A stretch of DNA of 38,076 nt from Chloroflexota bacterium (GTDB lineage Bacteria > Chloroflexota > Anaerolineae > 4572-78 > J111), in the NCBI GenBank assembly GCA_020049115.1, contig JAIFLK010000024.1:6932-45007 (forward strand), given 5' to 3'. Both the position numbers and the translations under genes were made by a program. Under the pieces are notes generated by a model. That model ran no database searches. It was not told the DNA's origin and saw nothing but the letters and a program-made list of their open reading frames with translations. The number at the start of each line of letters is the position of its first letter. Position 1 is the first letter of the stretch. Of the stretch, positions 24,732-32,368 are shown in pieces.

Positions 24732-27494
24732 TTATTTTGGCGCACGCGTCAATTTTAACAATGCGTTTAACGCGGCCTCCATTTGTCGTAATTCTTCGCC
24801 ATATACCGCCCAATCGCCGCGACGGAGAGCCGCTTGTGCCGCGTTATAGTGGCTAGAGGCGGATTCGGCAAGCGTGGCAATGCTGGCGGTATCCAAATTG
24901 AGATTGTTGGTGGTGGGTTGACTACTAGGTGGCGGGGGCGCATTATCCACCCCTGATTTAATGAAAAGACTTTTTAAGGCCGCCGCAAAGGTTTCGGCCA
25001 TGACAATTTGGTCGCCAGAAGCCACAATCACCCGCTTAAGTTCGGGAATTTGCCCACTTTCGGCCTGCAAATAAAGCGGCTCTACATATAATAGGGTATC
25101 TTCCAACGGCAAAACCAACAAGTTACCACGTATAACGGAAGAGCCACTTTGATTCCACAGAGTCAATTGCGAGGAAATTTCAGGGTCTTGGTCAATGCGC
25201 GCCTCAATTTGCAACGGGCCAAAAATCATCTCCTGTTTGGGGAATTGAATCACCATTAATTCCCCGTAATGGTCGCCATCGGTGCGGGCCGCTAACCAGG
25301 CAATCATGTTATCTTTATTAACGGGGGTGAAGGGTTGAATCAAGGCAAATTCTTCCTTAACTTCCCCTGGCAAGGCCAAAATGACGTAATATGGCTCGAC
25401 GGTTTGGGTCTCACCTTGATAGGTTTCTTTAGGCAATTGCCATAAATCTTCTTTATTGTAAAAAACATTCACATCTCGCATGTGATAAATTTGGAAAAGT
25501 TGGCTCTGAATGCGAAATAAATCTTCAGGATAGCGCAAATGGCTGCGTAAATCGGCAGGCATGGCCGCGAGAGGCGTAAATAAATCAGGAAAAATCTGCT
25601 GATAGGCTTTAATCAAGGGGTCAGTTTCATCAACGATATAAAAGGTTAGGTTGCCATTATAAGCATCAATCACCACTTTAACTGAATTACGGACATAATT
25701 TACCTGCCGATTAAATTGGCGTGTCGGTTCAGAATAGGGGAATAAATCAGAGGTGGTATAAGCATCTTGCAGCCAATATAAGTGGCCGTCGTCACCAATC
25801 ACGAGATAAGGGTCATGGTCATACTCCAAAAAGGGCGCGATACGGCTCACTCGTTCTTTTATATTACGGTATAACATCACCCGACTATCGGCGGTAAATT
25901 CTTGACTTAGTAACATATTGACATCAGAAAGGTAGATGGCAAAAGCAATTTTCTTCAAATAACTGCCCATAATCACGCCGCCATTGCCCTCATATTGGCT
26001 GTAGACATTTTCATCGCCACTCGGATAATCAAATTCGCGCTCGGTAGTTTTTACAAAAACGTAATCATCGGTACTTTCACCGTAATAAATCTCAGGCCGC
26101 GTGATGGTGAGGCCAACGGAGGTGCGCGGTGGTAAATCTTGCACCCATAAACGGGGCAAGCCCTCTTTCGTCACTTCATTAATAGGATTAACCACCACCC
26201 CATAGCCATGCGTAAATTGTAATTTTTGCGTGACCCAGGTTTGTTGCAAACGACTTTTATCTAACTCACGCGGGGCCAGGGCAACTTGGCGCAATTCGTT
26301 ATTAACTATATAACGGTCAAGGTCAATATCATTAAAATGGTAATAAAGACGAATAGCTTGAATTTGTTGATAGGTTTGTTGTAAAGGGCGGTAATCCCAC
26401 AACCGAATGTTGTTGAGTGTGGTGGCATTACGCTCGGCGATAGCAGGCGTGAGGATGGTAGGCTTGGCAAAATCACGTTCCGTAATATGGTCAAGTCTGT
26501 AGGCCAAGTTGGTAAAATCAATATTACTTTTAATGTAAGGGGTTTCTCGCGCCAACTCGTTGGGTTCAACCACATAACGTTGCACCACCGATGGCACAAT
26601 ACCTAGCCCCAAAGTGCTAATGATGAGCCAGACAAAAACCACCGCTAAACTCAGGGCTTGACGGTTTAAGAAAATATTAAGTATCAGAATTATCGCGGCG
26701 ATAAGTGCCATGAAGGACATGGTTTGTAAGGCGGGCAAACTCACACTAATGTCAGTGTAACTCGCCCCAAATGCCACGCCGCGCTCAGAATATAACAACG
26801 CAAAGCGACTCAGCCAATGCCCCCAGGCGACGGTCAAAAAGATAAGCGCGCCCAAGATGGACATATGCAGTTGAATATGAGGCAAAATGACGGGAAAACG
26901 CCCCTCCGCCAAGGTGGTTTGTTGGGCTAGAGCATAAACCGCCAAGGCTGCCCCCATCGCCAGAAAGAGGGCAAATAACAGCCAACTTTGCATAAAGTTC
27001 ATCACAGGTAAGCTGAAAATGTAAAAGCCCACATCCTGCTGAAAAATCGGGTCAGCCAAACCAAAAGATTGTTGCGCCAGATAACGCCTGAAAATCAGCC
27101 AATCTAGCGAGGCCGCTGACCCCATGAGCCAGGCTAAAATTAGCCCTACCAACCCAATCAACCTGATAATGATTTTTTGTGAGACTAAAATCTCATCACT
27201 AAAAAACAAAATGTTACGAATTGAGAGCCAACGGGCTATCAACGCATTCGTCACAAATATGGCTGCCACCGCCAGCCCCACTCCCAAGCCTACGGTAAGT
27301 TGCGACCCTAGTTGGGTGAAATAAACCGAGGCCAACCCCAAATGGTCAAACCACAAATAATCAATATATAACCCAATACCAAAGCGCACTAAAAGGTAAA
27401 TGGTTAAAAACGTAATGACGATAGCCCAAAAGCGCATGGTGCCTCTGCTCGGCAAGTTGGCCTGCGGGGAAATGTTTATTGTACGACCGTTCAT
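24732..27494 (-). CDS. UPF0182 family membrane protein
   Basis: A 920-aa protein of the COG1615 family, function unknown. About seven transmembrane helices occupy residues 18-310, starting MRFWAIVITFLTIYLLVRFGIGLYIDYLWF, with the family-typical YIDYLWFDHLGLASVYFTQL. The long remainder is probably outside the membrane; it has signatures such as NNIRLWDYRPLQQTYQQIQAIRLYYHFNDIDLDRY and YGVVVNPINEVTKEGLP. A Pro-rich segment (PPPPSSQP) precedes a C-terminal helical pair. Length is normal. AGGAG lies about 9 nt before the ATG. It is separated by 173 bp from the BMP gene and is probably its own unit. Confidence 0.93.
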   Translation of the reverse strand: MNGRTINISPQANLPSRGTMRFWAIVITFLTIYLLVRFGIGLYIDYLWFDHLGLASVYFTQLGSQLTVGLGVGLAVAAIFVTNALIARWLSIRNILFFSDEILVSQKIIIRLIGLVGLILAWLMGSAASLDWLIFRRYLAQQSFGLADPIFQQDVGFYIFSLPVMNFMQSWLLFALFLAMGAALAVYALAQQTTLAEGRFPVILPHIQLHMSILGALIFLTVAWGHWLSRFALLYSERGVAFGASYTDISVSLPALQTMSFMALIAAIILILNIFLNRQALSLAVVFVWLIISTLGLGIVPSVVQRYVVEPNELARETPYIKSNIDFTNLAYRLDHITERDFAKPTILTPAIAERNATTLNNIRLWDYRPLQQTYQQIQAIRLYYHFNDIDLDRYIVNNELRQVALAPRELDKSRLQQTWVTQKLQFTHGYGVVVNPINEVTKEGLPRLWVQDLPPRTSVGLTITRPEIYYGESTDDYVFVKTTEREFDYPSGDENVYSQYEGNGGVIMGSYLKKIAFAIYLSDVNMLLSQEFTADSRVMLYRNIKERVSRIAPFLEYDHDPYLVIGDDGHLYWLQDAYTTSDLFPYSEPTRQFNRQVNYVRNSVKVVIDAYNGNLTFYIVDETDPLIKAYQQIFPDLFTPLAAMPADLRSHLRYPEDLFRIQSQLFQIYHMRDVNVFYNKEDLWQLPKETYQGETQTVEPYYVILALPGEVKEEFALIQPFTPVNKDNMIAWLAARTDGDHYGELMVIQFPKQEMIFGPLQIEARIDQDPEISSQLTLWNQSGSSVIRGNLLVLPLEDTLLYVEPLYLQAESGQIPELKRVIVASGDQIVMAETFAAALKSLFIKSGVDNAPPPPSSQPTTNNLNLDTASIATLAESASSHYNAAQAALRRGDWAVYGEELRQMEAALNALLKLTRAPK

Positions 27495-27618
27495 GGTATA
27501 GCTCCTATTATTTCATCAATTGATGACTTACTTTTAGACTGACACGGTATCTTAGTTAGTATACCATACCTTACAGCAATTAACCGCATGGCTAATCCAT
27601 CATCACCTACTGGCTATT

Positions 27619-27647
27619 TTGCCCAAACGAGTTAAATTGTGTACATT
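27619..27647 (+). promoter_or_regulatory. Candidate promoter of asd
   Basis: TTGCCC (27619-27624) and TACATT (27642-27647) with a 17-bp spacer. The transcript would start about 40 nt before the ATG, which has AAGGAG in the right place. Confidence 0.4.
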
Positions 27648-27692
27648 AATTCAATTGATTTAAGAAACATGCACTTATAAGGAGATTATTTT

Positions 27693-28745
27693 ATGAATAA
27701 GCTAAAAGTTGGCGTTTTAGGCGCGACAGGAGCTGTTGGGCAACGCTTCGCCCAATTGTTAAGCCATCACCCCTATTTTGATTTAACTGTGTTAGCGGCT
27801 TCGGGTCGCTCGGCGGGTAAAACATATCGTGAGGCCACCCATTGGATATTGACTGACCCCATGCCCAGTGAATTGGCAGACCTCACCGTACAAGATATGT
27901 CAACGAGTTTAGACTGTCAATTGCTTTTTTCCGCGCTACCCACTGACCAAGCCCAAGAATGGGAAGTTCCGTTGGCGGCGGCGGGTTATGGCCTCTTCAC
28001 CAATGCGGGGCCACATCGCATGGACGCGGATGTGCCGCTATTGCTACCCGAAGTGAACCCAGGCCATTTAGCCATGTTATTACGGCAAAAAGAGCAACGC
28101 GGTTGGGAAAGGGGGTTTATTGTTGCCAATTCTAACTGCACAGCCATGCCCATGGTAATGGCTTTAGCGCCACTAGTAACTCAATTTGGGGTTGATGCGG
28201 TAATTGCGAACTCCATGCAAGCCATTTCGGGCGCAGGCTATCCTGGCGTGCCGAGCCTTGATATGATTGATAACATTGTGCCTTTCATTGGCGAAAGCGA
28301 AGAAATCAAGATGAGCGAAGAAAGCAATAAAATGTTAGGCCAATGGGTCAATCAGGAACTCGTTTCGGCGGGCATTGCCATTAGCGCGCATTGTAATCGT
28401 GTCCCGGTGAGCGACGGGCATACCGTGACGCTATCAGTACGTTTCAAGAATAAACCGTCATTAGATGATATTGTAGCTGCCTGGCAAAATTGGCAGCCAC
28501 TCCCACAACAGTTAAAACTGCCTTCAGCCCCGCAACCCGCCCTAGTCGTGCGGAGTGAATCGAACCGCCCACAGCCTCGGCTTGACCGCAATACGGGGCG
28601 CGGCATGGCAACGGTGATTGGTCGGCTGCGGCCATGTGAGGTGTTGGATGTGCGTTTTGTGACGCTGGCTCATAACACCATTCGCGGTGCGGCAGGTGGC
28701 TCCATTCTTAATGCGGAGTTAATGTACGCGCAGGGGATGTTGTAA
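27693..28745 (+). CDS. asd: Aspartate-semialdehyde dehydrogenase (archaeal/fungal-type)
   Basis: A 350-aa NADP-dependent enzyme that converts aspartyl phosphate to aspartate semialdehyde on the way to lysine, threonine and methionine. The nucleotide-binding start is KVGVLGATGAVGQRF. The catalytic C149 lies in VANSNCTAMPMV. The segment SGAGYPGVPSLDMIDNIVPFI is characteristic of the archaeal/fungal branch and not the usual bacterial one. Downstream it has the substrate region ISAHCNRVPVSDGHT. It is preceded by AAGGAG and a possible promoter, and followed by repeats, so it appears to be a single-gene unit. Confidence 0.95.
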   Translation: MNKLKVGVLGATGAVGQRFAQLLSHHPYFDLTVLAASGRSAGKTYREATHWILTDPMPSELADLTVQDMSTSLDCQLLFSALPTDQAQEWEVPLAAAGYGLFTNAGPHRMDADVPLLLPEVNPGHLAMLLRQKEQRGWERGFIVANSNCTAMPMVMALAPLVTQFGVDAVIANSMQAISGAGYPGVPSLDMIDNIVPFIGESEEIKMSEESNKMLGQWVNQELVSAGIAISAHCNRVPVSDGHTVTLSVRFKNKPSLDDIVAAWQNWQPLPQQLKLPSAPQPALVVRSESNRPQPRLDRNTGRGMATVIGRLRPCEVLDVRFVTLAHNTIRGAAGGSILNAELMYAQGML

Positions 28746-28781
28746 TTTTGCGAATCTATACTAGGCAAGGGCATAAATTCG

Positions 28782-28830
28782 CCTGTCAAAATTTCATTTT
28801 GACAGGCGAAAGTAAAACTTTCGCACTCCT
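28782..28830. repeat. Double-hairpin repeat (AGGAGTACGAAA family), copy 3, inverted
   Basis: CCTGTCAAAAT..ATTTTGACAGG followed by CGAAAGT..ACTTTCG and ending GCACTCCT, the reverse of copies 1 and 2. The next bases (GAAAAGTTTAATTT) are also found just before dgkA at 35377-35390. Confidence 0.75.
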
Positions 28831-28881
28831 GAAAAGTTTAATTTGTCCCCTCGCGCAGTATATAGATTTAATGATTTTCGT

Positions 28882-28991
28882 AGGGGCAGGGCTTGTCCCT
28901 GCCCACAATGGGGGCAAGCACAAGGCATTGCCCCTACAAAATGCCAACGATTTTTTAATCGGTATAAACTATTTTTTAATCGGTATAAACT
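28882..28991. repeat. Dispersed palindromic repeat, copy 2, with 21-bp tandem tail
   Basis: 28888-28970 equals bases 1-83 of the window with one mismatch. The last 21 bp, starting ATTTTTTAATCGG, are then repeated exactly (28950-28970 and 28971-28991). The region 28746-29260 otherwise holds only copy 3 of the double hairpin and the gene remnant that follows. Confidence 0.85.
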
Positions 28992-29122
28992 TTATTGAAA
29001 AAGGGTTGGAACAAGGTCGCCAAGCTGAGAAACAAGCCATGGCGTTGACCATGTTACAGAAAGGGTTAGACCTCGCTTTTATTAGTGAAGTGACAGGGCT
29101 TACCCTAGAAGAGTTACAATAA
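28991..29122 (+). pseudogene. C-terminal remnant of an Rpn/PD-(D/E)XK transposase-like protein
   Basis: The 43 residues FIEKGLEQGRQAEKQAMALT... ending LDLAFISEVTGLTLEELQ match the helical tail common to Rpn-family recombination nucleases and related transposase-like proteins (pattern KG.....A......G.....I...TGL..EE). The catalytic part is absent. The in-frame sequence upstream is only repeat DNA, so no intact protein is made. Confidence 0.6.
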
Positions 29123-29260
29123 TTGCCCTCAATTTAATAACGTACCCTATTCATAGGTAGCCCTTTTGTTTTAATTGCAATTTGACTATGCCCCTGGTAT
29201 AATGAAACCAAGATTGAGCTCAGGTTAGCTTGAAACCTCACGCGATTTGATAGGAAAGCC

Positions 29261-29637
29261 ATGAATCAGCTAAAAGTGTTAGTAATAGACGACGACTCGA
29301 CAACCTGTGATTTGTTAGAAACTATTTTACAGATGAGAACTATCAAACGGCCTCGGCCAACGGTATAAGTGGAATTGGGATTATATCGCTGCTAGAAAAA
29401 GAAAGGCCGCAGCTACTTATCCTTGATTTAAATTTAGGGTCTCAGGAAACATTAGAATATGTGACTGAAATTAAGCAGGATGAGAATTGGCGAGATTTAG
29501 TTATATTGATGACTTCGGCGATAGACCGTCGCCAAGATTGTTTGGCCGTCGGGTCCACTGATTTCATCCTTAAACCATTTGGCTGGCAACATATTACCCA
29601 TTTAGTTAACCAGCTAGTCACTGCTCCTGTCAACTGA
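29261..29637 (+). pseudogene. Single receiver-domain response regulator, frameshifted
   Basis: ATG at 29261 begins MNQLKVLVIDDDSTTCDLLETILQM, a receiver-domain start with the acidic cluster. A one-base loss near 29335 then leads to a stop at codon 36. In the other frame the domain continues (ENYQTASANGISGIG..., PQLLILDLNL with the acceptor Asp, VILMTS, and FILKPFGW with the conserved Lys) to TGA at 29637, making about 125 residues in all. All active-site elements are present, so the break is recent or a sequencing error. A weak ribosome-binding site (AGGAAAG) precedes the start. If real, the protein would be a CheY-like diffusible receiver. Confidence 0.75.
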
Positions 29638-29694
29638 CCGCCCCTGCCCCCAAGTTAAGTTAGTCTCTCTTTGATAGCTCCTTAACAATTGAAC

Positions 29695-29745
29695 GGTGCG
29701 CCAACCTCTCGCTAAGTTGTCACCCCAGCGAAAGGCTGGCGCACC
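29695..29745. repeat. GGTGCGCC hairpin repeat, copy 1
   Basis: Arms GGTGCGCCA / TGGCGCACC around an imperfect inner pairing. The same ends occur at 35921-35974. The remaining ~190 bp before the next gene hold nothing else that I recognise. Confidence 0.7.
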
Positions 29746-29830
29746 ATGTTTATTTAGTCGCGAGAGTTAGCCCAGGCCAACCCCAAGCTCATGAAAAAAC
29801 TATATCATTAGATAAGAACGAGGTACCATT

Positions 29831-31597
29831 GTGGCTCGCAAACATCGTCGTAAGCCAGATGATATGAATTGGTATAAGATGGATTTACACCTACATACGC
29901 CTGCTTCAAACGACTATTTAGAACCAAAAGTAAGTTATTTGGATATTTTACGCAAGGCCGAGCAAGCGGGCCTTGACATTATTGCCTTTACCGACCATAA
30001 CACGGTGTCAGGCATTAGGGCTTTACGCAAAGAAGTTGAGGAGTTGCAACTACTAGAACAACTTAAGCGGATTCGGCGTGACGAAGAAGACCGTTTAAGT
30101 GAATATCGGCGGCTGTCAGATAAAGTATTATTGTTGCCAGGGTTTGAATTGACCGCCACCTTTGGTTTTCATGTTATTGGTATTTTTCCCCCTGAAACCA
30201 CCGTCCGTGAATTGGAACATATTTTGCTTAATTTACGTGTTCCGCCTGACCGCTTGGATATTGGTAGCACGGAGGTTGGGGCAACGGTGGATGTCCTCAC
30301 CGCTTATCGCACCATCAATGAGGCGGGCGGCATTGTCATTGCGGCTCATGCCAATTCAACGCATGGCGTGGCAATGCAAGGCTTTAATTTTGGTGGTCAA
30401 ACCAAAATTGCTTATACCCAAGACTCCCAACTCCATGCCTTAGAAGTGACCGATTTAGAAGTAAAACGGCGTAATACTACGGCCAGTTTTTACAATGGCT
30501 CTAAGCCTGAATATCCTCGGCGCATGCACTGCATTCAGGGGTCAGATGCCCATCGCCTTAATCGTGACAGCAGTGATAAAAATCGGCTAGGCGTGGGCGA
30601 TAGAGTAACCGAAGTACGGCTCTCCGAAGTTAGTTTCCGTGGCTTGAAAGAGCTATTTTTAGGCAACGATTTCTCCAAAGCTCGCCCCTTTCGCCCCACT
30701 CAAGCCCCTGTTGACCATATTTTGGCGGCGCGCCAACAAGGGCCTAATATTGTGCAATCTTTTCATGAGTCCATGCACCAACGCGGCGGCCATTTGGATA
30801 ATATTTTGGCGGATATTTGTGCTTTTGCGAACACCAATGGTGGCACACTCTATGTGGGGTTGTCTCATTTACTAAACAAGCCGCTTGTGGGCATTGCGAA
30901 GCCTAATGAGGCCATCACCTTGATTCAAGCGGAACTTGAGAAGAAAATTACCCCGCCGTTGGAAGTGCAAATTGAACGCCAAGAGACACAAGATAAAAAA
31001 ATATTACAAATTTCTGTGCCAATGGGCGATAATCCGCCGTATGCCATTGATGAGAACAAAATTTATGTGCGGGATGAAACCGACACCAATTTAGCGGTAC
31101 GGGATGAAATTGTGGCTTTGGTCAAGCGGAGTTTGAAATTACCGCCAACCTATCGCCATGAGGTGATAGTTACGGATAATATCCCGCTACCGATTGAGGA
31201 AATTATCTCCACCGAAACAAAACCACCGCTAGATACGCCCAAAACGGGCGTGGAAATTGTGTTGCGGGAAGAGCGTAAAGGTAAAATTTATTACAGTTTA
31301 CTGGACTTACGCAATGGTGATGTGGTGCATAATGTGACCAAACGGTCAGCCCGTAAGCTGTGGCAATATGCGTTACAGGAATATGAAAATAATGCCGTTG
31401 ATGCCAATAAGGTTGTATGGCAAGGGAACATTGGCATGTGGAAAAAGCAGAAACGGGGCGTTCAAGTCAGGTTTGACATGGTGCAACGAGACGATGAAGG
31501 CAAAATTCATGTCTATTATGGTGTGACCTACGATGGCATTGACGGCATGTGGCAAAAATTGATTGATTCACAGGAAGGAGTAGTTGTAAACTCATGA
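29831..31597 (+). CDS. PHP-domain / AlbA_2 (Schlafen-type) fusion protein
   Basis: A 588-aa soluble protein with two recognisable parts. Residues about 15-290 are a PHP phosphoesterase domain with its metal ligands: H20/H22 in DLHLHTPAS, D55/H56 in FTDHN, E and H in LPGFELTATFGFHVIGIF, AAHANSTHG and QGSDAH. A charged helical insert lies at about 65-100. Residues about 310-430 are an AlbA_2 (divergent AAA-4/Schlafen-type) domain: ILADICAFANTNGGTLYVGL, then IYVRDETDTNLAVRDEIVAL. A C-terminal domain of about 120 residues is unassigned. GTG is chosen as start (GAGGT 8 nt upstream); ATG at 29864 is the alternative. The stop overlaps yqeY (ATGA). The likely role is nucleic-acid or nucleotide processing, inferred from domains. 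Confidence 0.85.
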   Translation: MARKHRRKPDDMNWYKMDLHLHTPASNDYLEPKVSYLDILRKAEQAGLDIIAFTDHNTVSGIRALRKEVEELQLLEQLKRIRRDEEDRLSEYRRLSDKVLLLPGFELTATFGFHVIGIFPPETTVRELEHILLNLRVPPDRLDIGSTEVGATVDVLTAYRTINEAGGIVIAAHANSTHGVAMQGFNFGGQTKIAYTQDSQLHALEVTDLEVKRRNTTASFYNGSKPEYPRRMHCIQGSDAHRLNRDSSDKNRLGVGDRVTEVRLSEVSFRGLKELFLGNDFSKARPFRPTQAPVDHILAARQQGPNIVQSFHESMHQRGGHLDNILADICAFANTNGGTLYVGLSHLLNKPLVGIAKPNEAITLIQAELEKKITPPLEVQIERQETQDKKILQISVPMGDNPPYAIDENKIYVRDETDTNLAVRDEIVALVKRSLKLPPTYRHEVIVTDNIPLPIEEIISTETKPPLDTPKTGVEIVLREERKGKIYYSLLDLRNGDVVHNVTKRSARKLWQYALQEYENNAVDANKVVWQGNIGMWKKQKRGVQVRFDMVQRDDEGKIHVYYGVTYDGIDGMWQKLIDSQEGVVVNS

Positions 31598-32040
31598 CAT
31601 TACGAGAGCAAATTGATCATGACCTGAAAGAGGCCATGAAAGATAAAGATAAAGTACGGCTAGAAACTATCCGCATGTTACGGTCAGCCATTCGTTATGC
31701 TGAAATTGAAGTGGGGCATGAACTAGACTCGGCTGAGGTGTTGGATATTGTTCTTAAGCAAGTGAAACAACGGCGCGATTCCATCAGTCAATATGAACAA
31801 GGTGGACGGCCTGATTTAGCGAGCAAAGAGATGGCTGAGGTTGCCATTTTGCAAGCCTATTTACCTCAACAACTCACCTCCGAAGACGTTGAGACGAAAG
31901 CCAAAGCCATTATCGCCGAATTAGGCGTGACGGATGCGAAGGGCATGGGGCAGGTCATGAAGCGGCTGACAGCAGAATTAAAAGGCCAAGCCGATGGTAA
32001 ATTAGTTAGCCAAATTGTTAAACAACTGTTAACGGCTTAG
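31594..32040 (+). CDS. yqeY: GatB/YqeY domain-containing protein
   Basis: A 148-aa cytosolic protein matching the whole YqeY family: MTLREQIDHDLKEAMKDKDKVRLETIRMLRSAIRYAEIE, then EVLDIVLKQVKQRRDSISQYEQGGRPDLASKEMAEVAILQAYLPQQ and a C-terminal VTDAKGMGQVMKRL...GKLVSQIVKQLL. The domain is shared with the tail of GatB, which binds tRNA in the amidotransferase; the role of the stand-alone form is not settled. The ATG overlaps the stop of the PHP-AlbA_2 gene by four bases, with GGAAGGAG in that gene's 3' end, so translation is coupled. Confidence 0.94.
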   Translation: MTLREQIDHDLKEAMKDKDKVRLETIRMLRSAIRYAEIEVGHELDSAEVLDIVLKQVKQRRDSISQYEQGGRPDLASKEMAEVAILQAYLPQQLTSEDVETKAKAIIAELGVTDAKGMGQVMKRLTAELKGQADGKLVSQIVKQLLTA

Positions 32041-32070
32041 TCCGCTTAGTCATTTGATGACTAAACTAGG

Positions 32071-32139
32071 TAGGACTTACGCCAAACACCAGAATAAATT
32101 CTGGATTTGCCCCAATCAGCCATTTTTGCGTAACTCCTA
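32071..32139. mobile_element. Short element, TAGGACTTACGC family, with 5-bp target duplication
   Basis: A 69-bp unit with ends TAGGACTTACGC and GCGTAACTCCTA, flanked by the direct repeat CTAGG (32066-32070 and 32140-32144). The interior has a small hairpin (CCAGAATAAATTCTGG). It is non-coding. Confidence 0.7.
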
Positions 32140-32140
32140 C

Positions 32141-32215
32141 TAGGGCTTATACCTGGGGTTCACGATAATTCGTGAACAATTCGCAAAGAACCGCGAGTGC
32201 CAGGTGTAAGCCCTA
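32141..32215. repeat. Related palindromic element (TAGGGCTTA ends)
   Basis: Inverted ends of 16 bp (TAGGGCTTATACCTGG) with one mismatch, enclosing TTCACGATAATTCGTGAA and a GCAAAGAACCGC stretch. It directly abuts the preceding element and may be a diverged relative of the TAGGACTTACGC family. No target duplication was seen. Confidence 0.6.
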
Positions 32216-32227
32216 ATTCTATTACAT

Positions 32228-32343
32228 TAGGACTTACGCAAAAGCCAAGTCTACTCCCCCTTAATCCCCCCAACATCGGAGGGAGATTTTACTCCCTCTC
32301 CGACATAGGAGAGGACTGGGGTGAGGTGTTTGCGTAAGTCCTA
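32228..32343. mobile_element. Element of the TAGGACTTACGC family
   Basis: A 116-bp unit with 15-bp perfect inverted ends (TAGGACTTACGCAAA). The interior carries CCCCCTTAATCCCCCC, ACATCGGAGGGAGATTTTAC and TCTCCGACATAGGAGAGG blocks, shared in reverse with 6724-6834. No clear target duplication. With the two preceding units it fills the 328-bp gap before the 7TM-HD gene. Confidence 0.7.
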
Positions 32344-32368
32344 ACCTCTATTTATTTAAACTTACCTT

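Noticed and set aside
28748-29122. Open frame of 124 codons after asd
   Set aside because: Its first ~80 codons read through two unrelated repeats; only the last 43 resemble a protein family. Called a remnant instead.
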